Below, in pieces: positions 47,811 through 60,251 of a DNA stretch of 64,000 nt (within the stretch, counting starts at the first letter, position 1; each line of letters begins with the position of its first letter). Made by a program: the position numbers and the translations under genes. Below the pieces are notes generated by a model. That model was not told the DNA's origin and did not search any database. It worked only from the letters and a program-made list of their open reading frames with translations. Source of the DNA: Cylicocyclus nassatus (Eukaryota > Nematoda > Chromadorea > Rhabditida > Strongylidae); NCBI GenBank assembly GCA_958299035.1, contig CATQJL010000316.1, positions 19,507,676-19,571,675 of the forward strand, written 5' to 3'.

Positions 47811-50800
47811 ATGTCCCGAATTCTGCTCCTAGTCCCTATTTTGCTCCTTTCGAGTAAAGGAGTACTGCCTCTGGGCGGGAAGCTGTTCTTTACCCATCCA
47901 CGGTCAAATTTGATCAACAAGAGCTATGCCTATCTGACACTGTGTCAGCCAAGTGAGAAAATCATTCTGAACGTTTCGGTGGTGGTGAATCCATTTCAAG
48001 AAGGTCAAGTGATTCATTTTCAAAGAGCTGGTGTTCCATTTGAGGTAAGGCACGAAAACTCTCTTCTATCCAACAATCCTCTTCCATACCTATATTTCTC
48101 CTAACCTATACCAGCAGTAAACATCTTTTTGCGGGTTATAGTGTAAAGGAAACAGCTGTGCGGAAGTCGTCTAGTCAGAAAAAGTTTCTTAATGGCAGAA
48201 TGTTTACGGAATTCCTGCAAATTTCTACAAAGCATATTATTTAGTCGATCAGCTCCGTTAAACTTTTGAATGTCATAAACCTTGAATGATTATTCCGCTT
48301 TTTCCCCTATAAACAGAAACTCCGATAAACTGTTCGTCATGGCTGAAGTCTGCCGCAAATTGTTTACACGAAAGTACGTTTTATCCTTGAATTCTCGGAA
48401 TGTGTCAAAAACAGTGATGCAATTATCGAAAAGCATCAGCGATCTTATAATTGAAGAAAGCTGAGGTTTACTGTTTTGGAAGGGAGGAGGAGGGGGTATT
48501 CATGAGTAAAGTGTTGAGAGTATCTACATGTTCAGAAGTTGGAAAGCATAAAATGCTAAAACTGCTCTATGTAAATTAACAATTTTCCAGTACTTACAGC
48601 AAACACTACGCAATGTTTCATAATCTCAGTGCTAATCAAAATTTATCTTATATATAAAGCTGAATGTCTGTTTGTATGTATGTATGTATGTATGTATGTA
48701 TGTCTGTATGTCTGTCTGTGTGTACGTATGTTCCGAATAGAAAATTCCATTTCTGAACCGATCCGGACCAAACTTGGCACACATACACTACGGGCCCCGG
48801 CGGGTGTCATAGGCTACTTTTCGTCATCGATCGATATCGATTTTATCGATTTTTATCGATTTTTTTGCTGAGTTCACCTACGGGGCTGGGAGTTGGCACA
48901 GGGGGGTAAGCGAGCATGGGGATTCCGAATACAATATTGGTTTCCAGGATTATCGATTACTTTTATCGATTTTATCGATTTTTTTGCAAAGTTTGAGCTA
49001 CGGGGCTGGGAGTTGGCACAGGGGGGTAATCGAGCATGGGGATTCCGAATACAATATTGGTTTTCAGGATTATCGATTACTTTTATCGATTTTATCGATT
49101 TTTTTGCAAAGTTTGAGCTACGGGGCTGGGAGTTCGCACAGGGGGGTAATCGAGCATGGGGATTCCGAATACAATATTGGTTTTCAAAATTATCGATTAC
49201 TTTTATCGATTTTATCGATTTTTTTGCAAAGTTTGAGCTAGGGGGCTGAGAGTTGGCACAGGGGGGTAATCGAGCATGCTGATCATCCCCAAGGGGGGTG
49301 ATCAGCATGCTCGAACACCCCTGTGCCAAATTCCAGCCCCCTAGCTCAAATTTTCAAAAAATCGATAAAATCGGTAAAAGTAATGGACGATCTTGAAAAC
49401 TAATATTGTATTCGTAATCTGCATGCTCGATTACCCCCTGTGCAAACTCCCAGCCCCGCAGGTCAAACTTTACAAAAAAATCGATAAAATCGATAAAAGT
49501 AATGGACGATCCTGAAAACTAATATTGTGTTCGTAATCAGCATGCTCGATTACCCCCCTGTGCAAAATCCCAGCCTCGCATGTCAAAATTTACAAAAAAT
49601 CGATAAAATCAATAAAAGTAATCGATAATTCTGAAAACTAATATTGTATTCGGAATCCCCATGCTCACTTCCCCCTGTGCCAACTCCTAGCCCTGTAGGT
49701 GAACTCTGCAAAAAAATCGATAAAAATCGGTAAAATCGACATCGATCGATAACGAAAAGTGGACTGTGACACGCGCCGGGGCCCGAAGTGTATGTGTGCC
49801 AAGTTTGGTCCGGATACGGCGGAGCCGGGTAAGCCAGCTAGTATATTATAAAGGCTGAAACCTTGTTTATTCATATTTCACATGATACCTTGATAGCACT
49901 GGCGGTCCGAGGGGGGGGGGGGGGCGGGGGGAGGGGGGCACGCGCCCCCCCCCCCCCGAGAATGGGTCGCGAACTTTTTGAAACTTATCTATATGGATTA
50001 TAAAAATGTGCAAATCACTTGTTTATTTTTGTAAATAGTTAAGATAATGTTTGAAATTTTTTAAAAATTCAAATTAGCCTTACAAAAAAAAAATTTTCGG
50101 GGGCGTGGCTTCAGCCACGCCCCCTTTTTCCAGATTTTAGGGGTTGGGGACCCGCAAAAATTTTGAGAAGTACTCCTAAAATTGGCTAACGCCACGCACC
50201 TTCATTTGAAAAAATTTTTTCCGCCCCCCCCCGGTCCGAAATTCTGGGACCGCCACTGCTTGATAGATGTATGCATGGCTCAATAATGGTGCCGTAGTGC
50301 ACTTGTTTGTTCGGGGGATTGTGAAATTTCCTAAAATTCAGCAGTCATTGCATCTATGGTTTTCCACGAAGCTCCACTAAGTGTCTTCAAACCTAGATAA
50401 ATCGCTCTAACTCCCACTTCCCCCATTTTTTAGGTTACAAACTTTCAAACATGATTCTTTCGCTCCACTTGTTTAGCTTCCATCAGGCATCGAAAGTGTA
50501 TAACACTTTGATCTCTTATATTCAAACGGTTTTGCAGAAAGGTGCAATAAATATTGTATCTTATAGTAAAACTTAGAGAATAACGTAAAGTTTCACAATT
50601 TACGAGTTTTATGAGTGAGCCACATTATTTCAGACGTGATAATTAACTGTTTGAGAAATTATGTCGCTTCGTGATCTGCCCCCTGTAAAAAACTAATGGG
50701 GCATATAATAGAGCCCGTAATAGGGTGGAAAAGAACGACCACGGTAATAATCTGGTGAAACCGTCAGAAAACAGATTAGGTATTGGTTCTCGTAAAGCTG

Positions 50801-52052
50801 CTAATACAGATACCATAATAGTCCTCTGTTCAGAAAATTCTCGATGAATAAGAAAAGACTGCAAGAAACCGTCGCAGGTTTTAGATAGACTGGGTTTTTT
50901 ACGTCGTCGGATGTATTTTTGCAACGATAACATAGCGGAAGTTGATAGACCATAGTTCAAGAATTGGAAAAATCTATTTTATTTTTTTAAGAGTTATGTA
51001 CATAGCATTTTTCAAGCGATTCTAAGGTCTTGGCAAACCTGAGCTATTATGTTCCAAATACAGTTAACAATGTGAAAAATTCCACCTTTTGTTGAGCCCA
51101 GAGCATGTGACGATTATCGCTATCTTTGTGTTGCGGCGATCTATTAACTTTCAAATGAAAGTGAATTTTTAATTTTCTTTTGTTTTTCGATTCGTACACC
51201 GGTTTTCGAGCATTAACACTTGATTTCGTAGTAAAATTGATCCAAGTTACAAAATTCCGATTTCATCCAGATTAATACTTTGATATCCGTTTTTTCAGCC
51301 GAGTCAAACGCTGTGCCTTTGTAAATGTCTGTAAATGATTAGTGCGTTCAAATATCAGTACTGCTATTTTCATTAGGAACTTTCATAAACTGTGAAACAC
51401 TGTCAAAGAATCAAGATCAATGAATCAATTCATCAGCATTTCACTTCCAGGTAAATTCATCGCTCCCTAATGTGACGCACCTTACTGTAGCCGCAGCACC
51501 ATGGCCCATTCCCCTGAATCTCAAGCAGATTACACTTCGTCTTGGGAAGAAGTAAGTTAATGTTTAAGAAACACATAAAGTTCATCTTTATGCGCACAAG
51601 CGGCTCTCAAGCGCTTTGCCTCCTCACATCTGCGCTATCAATTTCCGCGAAATGAGTTTGAGAAGAAGTAATGACGTCTTCTAGCAAATTGCTGTGCAAG
51701 CGAACAAATCGGGTTCGGGCTTTGGGGAGATATTATCACGTAGGCAAGCCCGCTGATTTTGAAACTCAAGAAACTGCCTCTGAAAAATAGATGTATCAAC
51801 GCTTAATAAGAGACTACCGTATCCAGTTACCGTATCCGTAATTACAGTCTCTACAAACTCCTCCTCAATCCAAATTGCGAAGAAGGCGATGAATTTTGGA
51901 TATCATCCGAAATGACCTCATACTGGAGTCGATTTGTCGACTGTGAAGAAACGGACACCTACTGCGATTCGCGTTCGGATGAAATTTCCGCTTGTGAGAC
52001 ACCGTTCACCTACCATATGCTTTGGAGTAGCGGTATCGATCGATACGAATGA
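47811..52052 (+). CDS. Secreted cysteine-containing protein, three exons, 179 residues
   Basis: Exons 47811-48044, 51451-51551 and 51848-52052 join at phases 0 and 2 with consensus sites (GAG/GTAAGG, CTTCCAG, GAA/GTAAGT, ATTACAG) and give 179 residues ending TGA. The N-terminus MSRILLLVPILLLSSKGVLP is a signal peptide. The mature part has potential N-glycosylation sites (NVSV, NSSL, NVTH) and cysteines in LTLCQPSEK, NPNCEEGDEFW, FVDCEE, YCDS and SACETP, so it is probably an extracellular disulfide protein. No family is recognised. Intron 1 (3.4 kb) hosts a Helentron-like foldback, a hAT-type MITE and an antisense exon-like frame. Confidence 0.75.
48649..49841. mobile_element. Foldback Helentron-like element, copy B, with 120-base satellite
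   Basis: It begins TTATATATAAAGCTGAATG with a TGTA/TGTC microsatellite (about 48665-48722) and ends CGGAGCCGGGTAAGCCAGCTAG, a Helitron/Helentron-type 3' end. Blocks such as CGATCCGGACCAAACTTGGC are inverted at the right. Four direct units of exactly 120 bases (GGGGGGTAA(T/G)CGAGCATG at 48901, 49021, 49141, 49261) meet an inverted set at a CGAGCATGCTGATCA/TGATCAGCATGCTCG centre near 49290. Confidence 0.8.
48901..49290. repeat. 120-base tandem satellite
   Basis: Successive units repeat at exactly 120 bases and contain TTTTATCGATTTTATCGAT and AATACAATATTGGTTTTCAG. Open frames through them in both directions are products of the repeat. Confidence 0.9.
49897..50258. mobile_element. hAT-type MITE with intact 8-base target duplication
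   Basis: CTTGATAG lies at 49889-49896 and again at 50259-50266. The element ends are CACTGGCGGTCC and GGACCGCCACTG, 12-base inverted ends with one mismatch. The inside holds long G and C runs and a GGGGCGTGGC palindrome. Eight-base duplications and CAGTGGCGG-type ends are typical of hAT elements. Confidence 0.88.
50693..50800 (-). CDS. Tyrosine-rich terminal exon, candidate
   Basis: After GTATTAG, a phase-0 frame reads QLYENQYLICFLTVSPDYYR and ends in an aromatic tail PPYYGLYYMPH before TAG. A longer frame (50643-50960) overlaps on the same strand and could be the real one. It lies in intron 1 of the secreted-protein gene, antisense. Confidence 0.3.
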   Translation of the reverse strand, partial: QLYENQYLICFLTVSPDYYRGRSFPPYYGLYYMPH

Positions 52053-52539
52053 CGATCAATAATGTGTATATATCCGGTACTTGTACTGGCTATAAATATT
52101 TGCAATCTTTTCATATATTGAATTCGAGAAGCCATAAGGACAGGTTACTGCCTCTCAAACACTCAAGGGCACATTCGAACATCTTCCTTGCTCAAAAAAC
52201 TCTACTTCATCAAATCAAGAAAAAATTGGTGTGTGAAAGAAAATTAGAAGAGTTCTAGCCGCCGTGTTTAAGCGCCTGATCAGCACTTATTTCCTCAGAA
52301 AACCTTGCTTCCAATTTACCGTCCCAGGGTTTGGAAATTTTTTTTAGAAAGACTAAATGATATTCAACTAAAATACGCCTTACAAAACCAGTCAACTCAG
52401 AAATAGGTATGTTGATTTCAAAATAACTAGATTTCTTCAACCATTTTTTCGTTATATTACGGTATCGCTAGAAAAATTTGTCTAGTATTCTTTCTATAAG
52501 GCTTAAGGCTGCCAACTATAAGATATTGGCCCGTAGTAA

Positions 52540-52701
52540 ACTACCGTCGGGGCATCTCCCCTGAGGCTGACCGGAGTCGATATCTTGGCGCCACAGTCCA
52601 GCATCCGGCGAGCTATTGATCTGGATGCAGATCGCTTCCTGGACATTATAATCAAGTGCGTTCTCGAAAAAATAGCTACGAGATTCGATTTGGTTAAATG
52701 G
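52540..52701 (+). CDS. Candidate exon, unrecognised
   Basis: The frame reads TTVGASPLRLTGVDILAPQS and on through AIDLDADRFLDIIIKCVLEK to AAATGG/GTAAGC, a strong donor in phase 0. The start of the exon is not fixed, and following exons were not found. Confidence 0.35.
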
Positions 52702-52759
52702 GTAAGCCATTGGAATTACACGCGCGCGGCCGTGGTTCGACTCCGCCTAGCGACACAAC

Positions 52760-52840
52760 TTTTGCTGCATCGCCGGGCAATCTTTGATAGCGGCCACTAT
52801 CCAATCGATGATGACCGCTATCAAGGATTTCGCTTAGCGA
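52760..52840. repeat. Imperfect palindrome
   Basis: AATCTTTGATAGCGG is inverted as CCGCTATCAAGGATT 21 bases later. It is probably a MITE tip inside an intron. Confidence 0.55.
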
Positions 52841-52841
52841 A

Positions 52842-55800
52842 CGCAAAGATAAAACAAAAAAACATTTTGTTACGAAAATTTTGCGACAAAACGAAATGGT
52901 TGCAACGTGAATTCAGATACAATGAAATGAACAAATGAGTCCTCGCTTTGGACAGCTTCAAAAAAACCAGTAAAGTTTACAAAAAAGAGAAGAGTTTGTT
53001 TTTTTCTGTCTTCCTCGCCAAAATCAGCTGTTCATCGATCCTCTCCTTTTCGGGCGCGGTTGTGCAATTTTGCGCCGATTTTGTCCGCAGTGTTAGGCAA
53101 ATTGCTGTGTATCGTAAGTTACTCAGGAGCAACTTACAAAGATTTTTTCTGCGTTTCCTCTTTAGCACACTATTTCTGGACATCATCGCTCATATCATCT
53201 CCCATGACTCGGCAGGGAGATCCTCTCCCTGCCGAACTTCACCTGAGGCTCACCTCTCAGGTGACGTTGCATCCCTATAGCATGGGGAAATGGGCGGTCG
53301 TCATTTTACTGACAGAACCTCACGTGAAGGTCTCAGGGGAGATCATCTCCCATGACCGAGCTTTGCTACGGGCCAGGAATTCAAAAAAGAGCCGTAAAAC
53401 ACAGATTCAGGAACTTGTGTACCTGTGCATTCTTGCTACAAGAGAGTGAAAAAAAGGGACAACTGGCATCATTACAAGGTGGCCCACAAGGTGAACAAGG
53501 TGATTTTTATGAAACGGTCCCTTTTTGTTTACATTTACATGGATGCTATCTAACAACGAAGAGGATCGATGATGCACCGCAGCACTCAGTCATGGTTTTG
53601 AACCACAAATCTACATCTGTTATTGGTACCAAGTTCGAATCAAATGGTTTACACGACCCCTTTTCCAATATTTCTATATCTGTGCTTGATGACTAATCAT
53701 TTAGCTGAACAGAAAAAACTAAACTCAAACAAATTACAAGATTAGTACTAACGTGATCTTCTCTTTAGCTACATCCAAACTTACTCCAGAATTTTAGATT
53801 TCTGCAAAATAAATCAACGAACAAAAAACATTGAGTTTCGTCTAGATACTAGTCTCAGGTCAATAATCAAATGCTTATAAATCTCCACGTTCTCTGATCG
53901 CATCGTTGGCCGAAGCACTTATTCATAGTGGAATCCAAAAATTTTTCCTTGGTGTACCTCAGGACAGGTTATCTTCAAGACACACTACCATATGTTTTAG
54001 TGCAAGATCTCTTAAATTTCTTCTTCAGTACAATATTTCATTAATCTTTATGCTCGCAGTACAAGTTTACATTCATGACAGAGGATGCGCTGCGAATTGA
54101 GACTGCACCTCTTGGTGGAAATGCTCAGATCTTTAAGACCGTTTGTGGGAAGCGAGTGGGGCCGAGCGAACCTTGTTGTCACTCTGTCAAGTATTTAGCA
54201 GCATATTCATACCTTTCCCCCCCCCCCCTCACTTCTCGCGCATTTTCTCGGAAAGCGCAGAGCTTTGGTGGTCCATTGCCAACAATCAGTACTTGATCTC
54301 AGCGGTTGTAGTTCGATCCATCTATGCTTGCTCTCCCCCCCCCCCCCTCCGCCCTCCCCGCCCCAATTATTAGGCAAAGTTAGCACGCTAATTTGAAGAT
54401 GGTTGCAGACACATTGGTCAATCCTCGGCGTCGAAATTCTCGTTTTCACCGAGAAAGAGATTCGTAGTAAACACGAAAATGCCAGGAAGCAACAATGTGT
54501 TGATCCCTTATGTTGGAAGATTAGACATTCAGAAGGCATGCGGCAGCTTTTAGTTAGCTCTTTGTCATGTCCACTCGGTTTTTTTCAGTAAATTTCGCTG
54601 CAAAATTTTTGCCTTTTTGTGCGTCTAGCTTCGTATTTCTAAACCCTCCAATAGTGTTGGTTCAAGGATAGTAAAAATATTTGATAGCATCTTTCGAACT
54701 TGGAAAAGCATCAAATGGCATGATATCCTAGCCTTTCTTATTAGCACCATGCAAAAGTCTTTATTCTTAAATCACCCGTGAATATTGCCATGTGGTGATA
54801 AGAATAAATTTCAAGCTGTATCCCATGCAATTGCTTTTCACAAACCAACTCATGCGAGTAGTTGCCAAAACTTACGCCCTTCTTTCTACCATGTCTAACT
54901 TTTGCTGATTTTCTGAACTTTTCGACTCTTGGAGCATCTAACTCTATGATAGATTGCGGACAAAGCAAACATTTTGCAGATCAAAGCAATACTTTACTAT
55001 TTTTCTTACATGATTTTCGAAATCTCTAAACTAAATTTTATTAGAGTAACCAAGTTTTATACCCATGCAATAGCCATTTTTTGCGTTTGCGGAAGGCGTA
55101 AAAAAAACGCCGCGTTTCCCATTTGCCTCTTGATGAATCTCAAATTTTATGGTCTTCTTCATATTTTGAAGCGATCATTGTTTTTTGTAAGGTGAAAAAA
55201 TTTCGTTTTTTGTTCAAAGAATCTTGAAATGGCAGATCACAATTTTTATTGTTATTTGTCAAATAGAAAAAACTTATGCGCATGCAAACCAAATTACTCA
55301 CTTCTTCCATCAGCATGAAAACGAAGCTCAAAAAGTCAAGGAACTGAGGTTTCAAAAATAGCTGCCCTCTACCGACAACAGAATTTTCTGAGTAGTTGTT
55401 ATGGATAGCCAATCTACGATTTCAGACACGGAAAAAAGGCGTGACGCAGCACAAAGCTTGTTTAGAATATAGAAATTCTTTGAAAAACTGAAGTCATTTA
55501 CAAGTAAAAATAAATCACTTGTAAACTTTTATGACCCGTAAGCTGCTACCGAAAATTTCGCGACCAGTTCTCATGGGGGGAGCGGGGGGGGGGGGGGGGG
55601 GAGGATGGGGAATGAGCCTAGTAGAGCGAGAACGTGATCAGTCAACTGTGCTAATCTTTTGAGGCAGAAGAAGCATAAACATTCAGGAAGGATGCGGCAG
55701 TTTCTACTCTGGTCTTTGAGATCATGTTGAAACCAACTGACAACCTTTTTCTGGAAGGCTCATATTACTCGTTTTTCTGAGTCAACAATTGTCAAAATAT

Positions 55801-55960
55801 AAATATGCATCTTTCTATAAATATGCATCTTTCTTCATCATAACTGATTCTCTAGACAACTTACAAACTTTTTGCCATTATTAATAATTCCAAATGTTCT
55901 TAAACTCTTAAACAACTGCAATTCTATTAGGGTGTCTCAATATTTTTTATCTTTTTTACC
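52842..55960. other. No firm gene
   Basis: A 114-codon frame (53352-53696, plus) is the longest and has a GGPQGEQGDF-type stretch, but no acceptor or start could be fixed. Two diverged copies of an ACATTCAG..GCATGCGGCAG repeat lie near 54530 and 55680, each downstream of long C or G runs (54219, 54337, 55577). Confidence 0.35.
53211..53263. repeat. Twin adjacent hairpins
   Basis: GGCAGGGAGA-TCC-TCTCCCTGCC (53211-53233) is followed 6 bases later by CACCTGAG-GCTCACCT-CTCAGGTG (53240-53263). Both stems are perfect. Confidence 0.8.
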
Positions 55961-55971
55961 CTGAACATCAG

Positions 55972-56389
55972 CACTTCTCCAGAACTATGTCTCTTACAAA
56001 GAATACAAAATGATCGTGCTTCTGTATGTATGAGCTATATGATCACGTGTGTTGGAGGAGCTCAGGGCTTCTAGGGGCGGAGTTTGCCATTCTACTCCAT
56101 TCATTTTTCTTCATTTCTAGCCATGGAAAAATACGAAAAATGTACATTTAAATATTCGATGTGTCATGTGTCATGCTGAGGTAACTGGGGATTTTTTGAC
56201 ATTTTGGGGGGGGGGGGAGATACGATTTTTGACGATAAAGTTTGTTTTTTGGCTGCTTTTGAATTTCAGCTCAAAACTTTATGTGAAATACGATTTGAGC
56301 AGACCCTTGATGACCATCTTGTAGAGCACTCTGTCAAACGCTTACTCAAGCCACATGAATTGACTGAAAGATACAAACAGACAACGTGA
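55972..56389 (+). CDS. Unrecognised gene with CxxC motif, last three exons
   Basis: Exons 55972-56023 (SPELCLLQRIQNDRAS/GTATGT), 56121-56180 (PWKNTKNVHLNIRCVMCHAE/GTAACT) and 56270-56389 (LKTLCEIRFEQTLDDHLVEH... to TGA) join at phase 0 with good TTTCTAG and ATTTCAG acceptors. RCVMC is a possible metal or redox pair. A 13-base G run sits in the second intron. The 5' exons are not found; an ATG frame MDSQSTISDTEKRRDAAQSL near 55400 may belong. The family is unknown. Confidence 0.6.
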
Positions 56390-57111
56390 AAAATGATTAA
56401 AAAAATTATGAAACACTCTAAAGTGGCTGGAAGAATTCTTTTGTGAACGAGCATGCGTCTAACTTCCGAAATATTCTGTGTTCAGGGGGTCTTGGCTGCG
56501 TTACTTTACAAGATCTATATTTGAAATATGGCCCCATACCAAAACAAAGCTTGAGCTGTTTTGACAGGGTAATATCATTACTAGAGCTAAAGCAGATTTA
56601 ACGCAAATGGACAGATTCTCTCTATGGAGCGCACTTTGAGGATTTGTTGGAGATCAGAGTCAGGGCAAAGTTTCCACGTCCCGAAAATCCGAAAACGAAA
56701 TGAATCCAAAAACGCGGATCTGATTGATGTTTCTACAAAAAAATAAGGAACGCGTTTCTGAAATTTGTCTCTGCTGACCTGAGTATCTAAATATAGCAGG
56801 CAAAGCCAGACTATGTGTTTACAGACTTCTCCAGATTATGTCAGAATTATTAGGTTGCTAATGAATAATTACGTTTTGGCATGCAAACACTTTACTATTA
56901 CAATTTGAACTGCTGATTAGCGTCTTGTATGGAGGCAGTTTTAAACCCTCTACTTTCACATAACATATGCATATTTGAGAGTCTTCCATTAGTAATAAAT
57001 GGCAGAAATGCCCTCATATAGTCGTCCTTGGAATTTTTTTTTGAATTTCTACATTTCATTTTCAGCCCATATGAGTGCACAGAAAAATAATTTTGTATTT
57101 GGCATACAAGA

Positions 57112-57178
57112 TTTAGCTACGTAGCGGCAAATCAGAATGAGGATTCTGATCTACGCTTTGATAATTTTGTACTCAAGG
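57112..57178 (+). CDS. Isolated exon-like frame
   Basis: After GATTTAG the frame reads YVAANQNEDSDLRFDNFVLK and ends at AAG/GTAAGG. It is short; its partners are uncertain. Confidence 0.25.
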
Positions 57179-57713
57179 TAAGGTGCTGTTGACGTGTAAA
57201 CTGGATGGAAGCCAATTTTTGACCAATCCACATCGCTCAACTTTGAGCATTTATGTATGGTCATGCCAAGATTTCAAAATCATAATTGTATGGGTGCCTG
57301 CCAACTGTACATGCTACAATCCCTTCCAATTTTTTTGTTGCTTGCTTTTGTAATACGTCGAAAAAAGTCTGTGTTCTCAACTCTCCAGCACCATCTCGCC
57401 GTCAGAAAATTACCTCTGCTCAAATGGAGACAACCGTCTGTTTCTTGAATTACTCTTTTCAAAATATCAAATTCTATACATGTTTATTTCTATGAAAAGA
57501 ACAACCACAATCATTTATAAGCCAATATAATAATGTAAAACCGTTTGAGTGTTTAAGGAGGTTCAAAGCACTAATAAGACACAATGATCTAAGCTAAAGC
57601 AAAACATCCAGCCCGCATTTAGAGACCATAAGTGGAGACGGAGATTTAGAGATAGATTATATTTAGATCTCTATCTGGAAATATTGCTCTCGATAATGAT
57701 AAATACGGTTAAG

Positions 57714-58924
57714 GTGACCACGCTTTGGTGCTGTGCTTTACGGTTCTCAACATTACGAGAGATTTCCTTCGTGGCAAACAATTAATACTTGGCGAATTTG
57801 CTAAGCTGTTTTTCCGATCGAATTACGCGCAGCTAGTGCTGGTTAGAGAAAAGGTATGAAGAAGTTATTATGGCCAAAAGTAAAAAATCTGGTTTGTCAC
57901 ATTCTGACCGGACTATATTTTTTTCATCTCTTTTTGTTCCCTTCATGCTCGTTTGATTTTCCAACTTTTCCCATCAATAATTTCGTCGTCTTATTCTACT
58001 GCAGTAAACAGTGCAAAAACTCTAAATAATTCAAATTTCGCAGTTTTTCAAGATGCAAACAGTTTGATAAGCAATTCTCAAGAATCTAATATCTCCAATC
58101 GCCGGTGTTTGAGCGGTCAAATTTTGTTGATTCCGAGGCATGAGAACACTTTAGTCGCAAATATGAGGAACTTCTCACACTTGCAGTTGGAAAAAGTCTC
58201 AGCCTGCTCAAAACAGTCTCCAAACTTGCTCAATCGCTTTGGGATACATGTATCCTCAACTTTCGTCTGTGTATACTCAACAAAAAAGAATTTTCAAATT
58301 TAAGTTTGATCATTGGAGGCCTAGTCATAGCAATAATCAATTACTTTAGATTTATAGAATTTTTAGTATATTTAAAATTTCATACAGTCATCATTTGAAA
58401 AGTATCTAAGTTTGCAAACGTTACCCAATATCTCTCCTTACGACTCCTCAGTGAAAATTGCCAGAGATTCTAATGATACACCTGTTGTTTTTGTAATGAT
58501 ATCTACTTAATTGCACCTATTTGTTCTAGAAAAGAAAACAAGCAAAATTTAGTAGACAACTTGGAACCGCATAAATCGAAAGGTGACACTCAGGGTGTTA
58601 AATAAACATATCAATTTGAAAATGTCTGGCCTCATTGTGCTTCATGTTGACAAAAGATGACACCTGACATAACATAGTGGACTCAAGTACTATGGTCTCA
58701 AAAAACAATCCAGGCTCAGTTTTCATCTACAACTTTAATCAATTTTTCAATCAAACGTCTAAACGAAATTTTTAGCCGCCTTTGCTTGCCTTGCAGCTAT
58801 TTTTTGCTCAACAAAAACCAAAGTATAAAGAAAGCCTAATCTCATCTTTCTCAATTTCTAGGAGAAGTGGACGCCGATGAACGCCAACTTTTTGAAGACT
58901 GGCCACACCGGGGATTGGCGCTGA
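57714..58924 (+). CDS. Candidate two-exon 3' end, unrecognised
   Basis: Frame 57714-57853 (DHALVLCFTVLNITRDFLRG... to LVLVREK/GTATGA) is phase-compatible with 58862-58924, which follows a good TTTCTAG and reads EKWTPMNANFLKTGHTGDWR then TGA. The tail F-L-K-x-G-x-x-G-D-W faintly resembles the RKGxxGDWK element of cytosolic sulfotransferases, but nothing else of that family is visible. The first acceptor (GTTAAG) is weak. Confidence 0.3.
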
Positions 58925-60240
58925 TAGACCTTCTGCTCCCAGGGGGCTGCTAGTCACTATTTTCAGCTCTATAGGTGCATTAAGGTGCTAAAAACCAGAA
59001 AACTATTCGTGGCATAATTCCTGAGCATTTTTTCTGATTGTTTCAGAGCATTATCGAATGCTTTCAAACTTATTACGATCAGTCAATCCGTTTCAATGCT
59101 CGATTTTGCGAGGCTATGGATGCCATTGATGAATATTTTCGTTTTTTTTAAATTTTTTTTCACGATTGCTTTTGAGAAATCTAATGGATTTCATCGATGC
59201 ACATAGTATAAGACACAATTGTCAAATCTCACATTTTCTCATCATCCTTGTCTCCTTCTTCTTCCATTCCCCAACATTTAGGAGGGGGGGGGACCAAAGA
59301 CAACAAAAATTTCAGACTTTTCTTGACTAGTGGATTGTGTGTGAGGCACTGCTCTCCAAAGCATTCTCAAAATGTTCCTATTGTACAGCTTATACTTGGA
59401 GATTCTAGAAGGATATGGTCCCAAGCGAATTTCTTTTGAGGTGATCGAGTTACTCAGCTCTCGTACATAATATGTACCATTAATAAATCGTCAAAGCAAG
59501 TAACCTACTTGACTTCTTTGTCAAATTGGTTCCAAAGTTTAGCTAAAACGAAAAAGGAGGAAATTTTTCTAAAATTTCAAAACAGCTATTCAAAACTTAT
59601 TACAAGTTTTTCAAAGCACCTAACAAGCGTTTTATTTCACTAACCGTATTAGCGATTTTTTTAAGCAAAATCGAATTGTAAAATAATTTTAAAAAACCAT
59701 AACTCTTATGAACGTCCGACCAGCATAAATTTCACTTAGTCAAGAAAAGCACGGTAGGCATGATCACAAATAAAATTAAATTTTCTCCGGCCTTAACTGT
59801 AAGATTCAGGAAATGGCGTTGAATTACAACTCGTTGAAACCTCAAGAGCTTGTGATCCTTCCAAAGTAATTTTATTTCAAAACTTATGGAACCTATTTGT
59901 ACCGAATTCGAAAAAGACCCATTTTTGACTTTCCCCTCCGTCTTTCAGACCTGCTCGGTCTGGCACTGCCTCCTGTAATTGCTTTCCACATATTGTTGAA
60001 TCAATAGACGGCTCATTATTTACCTACCCAGGTGGTCACACTAAAATCACAATTGTTTTTGAAAGCTTCAAAGTAGCAGTTATCCGTGGCTTTCCGAAAG
60101 CTTACACCCTGGTCTGTGATCTTTGATTTGAGGCCATGAGCGAACCTCCACACCTGAGTTCGCGGCGACTCACCTCTGCTCACTAGCTCATGCCATATGA
60201 CACTTCTCTAATTGCCCGTGGCTTTGATCGTTCCGAAAAT
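58925..60240. other. No gene seen
   Basis: AT-rich DNA with a G run near 59282 and a short GC-rich palindromic segment (CATGAGCGAA ... TAGCTCATG) at about 60135-60192. Confidence 0.45.
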
Positions 60241-60251
60241 CGTTCTGGATT

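Noticed and set aside
48874..49329. 151- and 118-codon frames with repeated peptides on both strands
   Set aside because: They arise only because a 120-base (multiple of three) satellite stays open; both strands show it and there are no gene signals.
52725..52760. GTGGTTCGACTCC as a possible tRNA T-arm
   Set aside because: No matching acceptor stem, D-arm or anticodon arm could be built around it.
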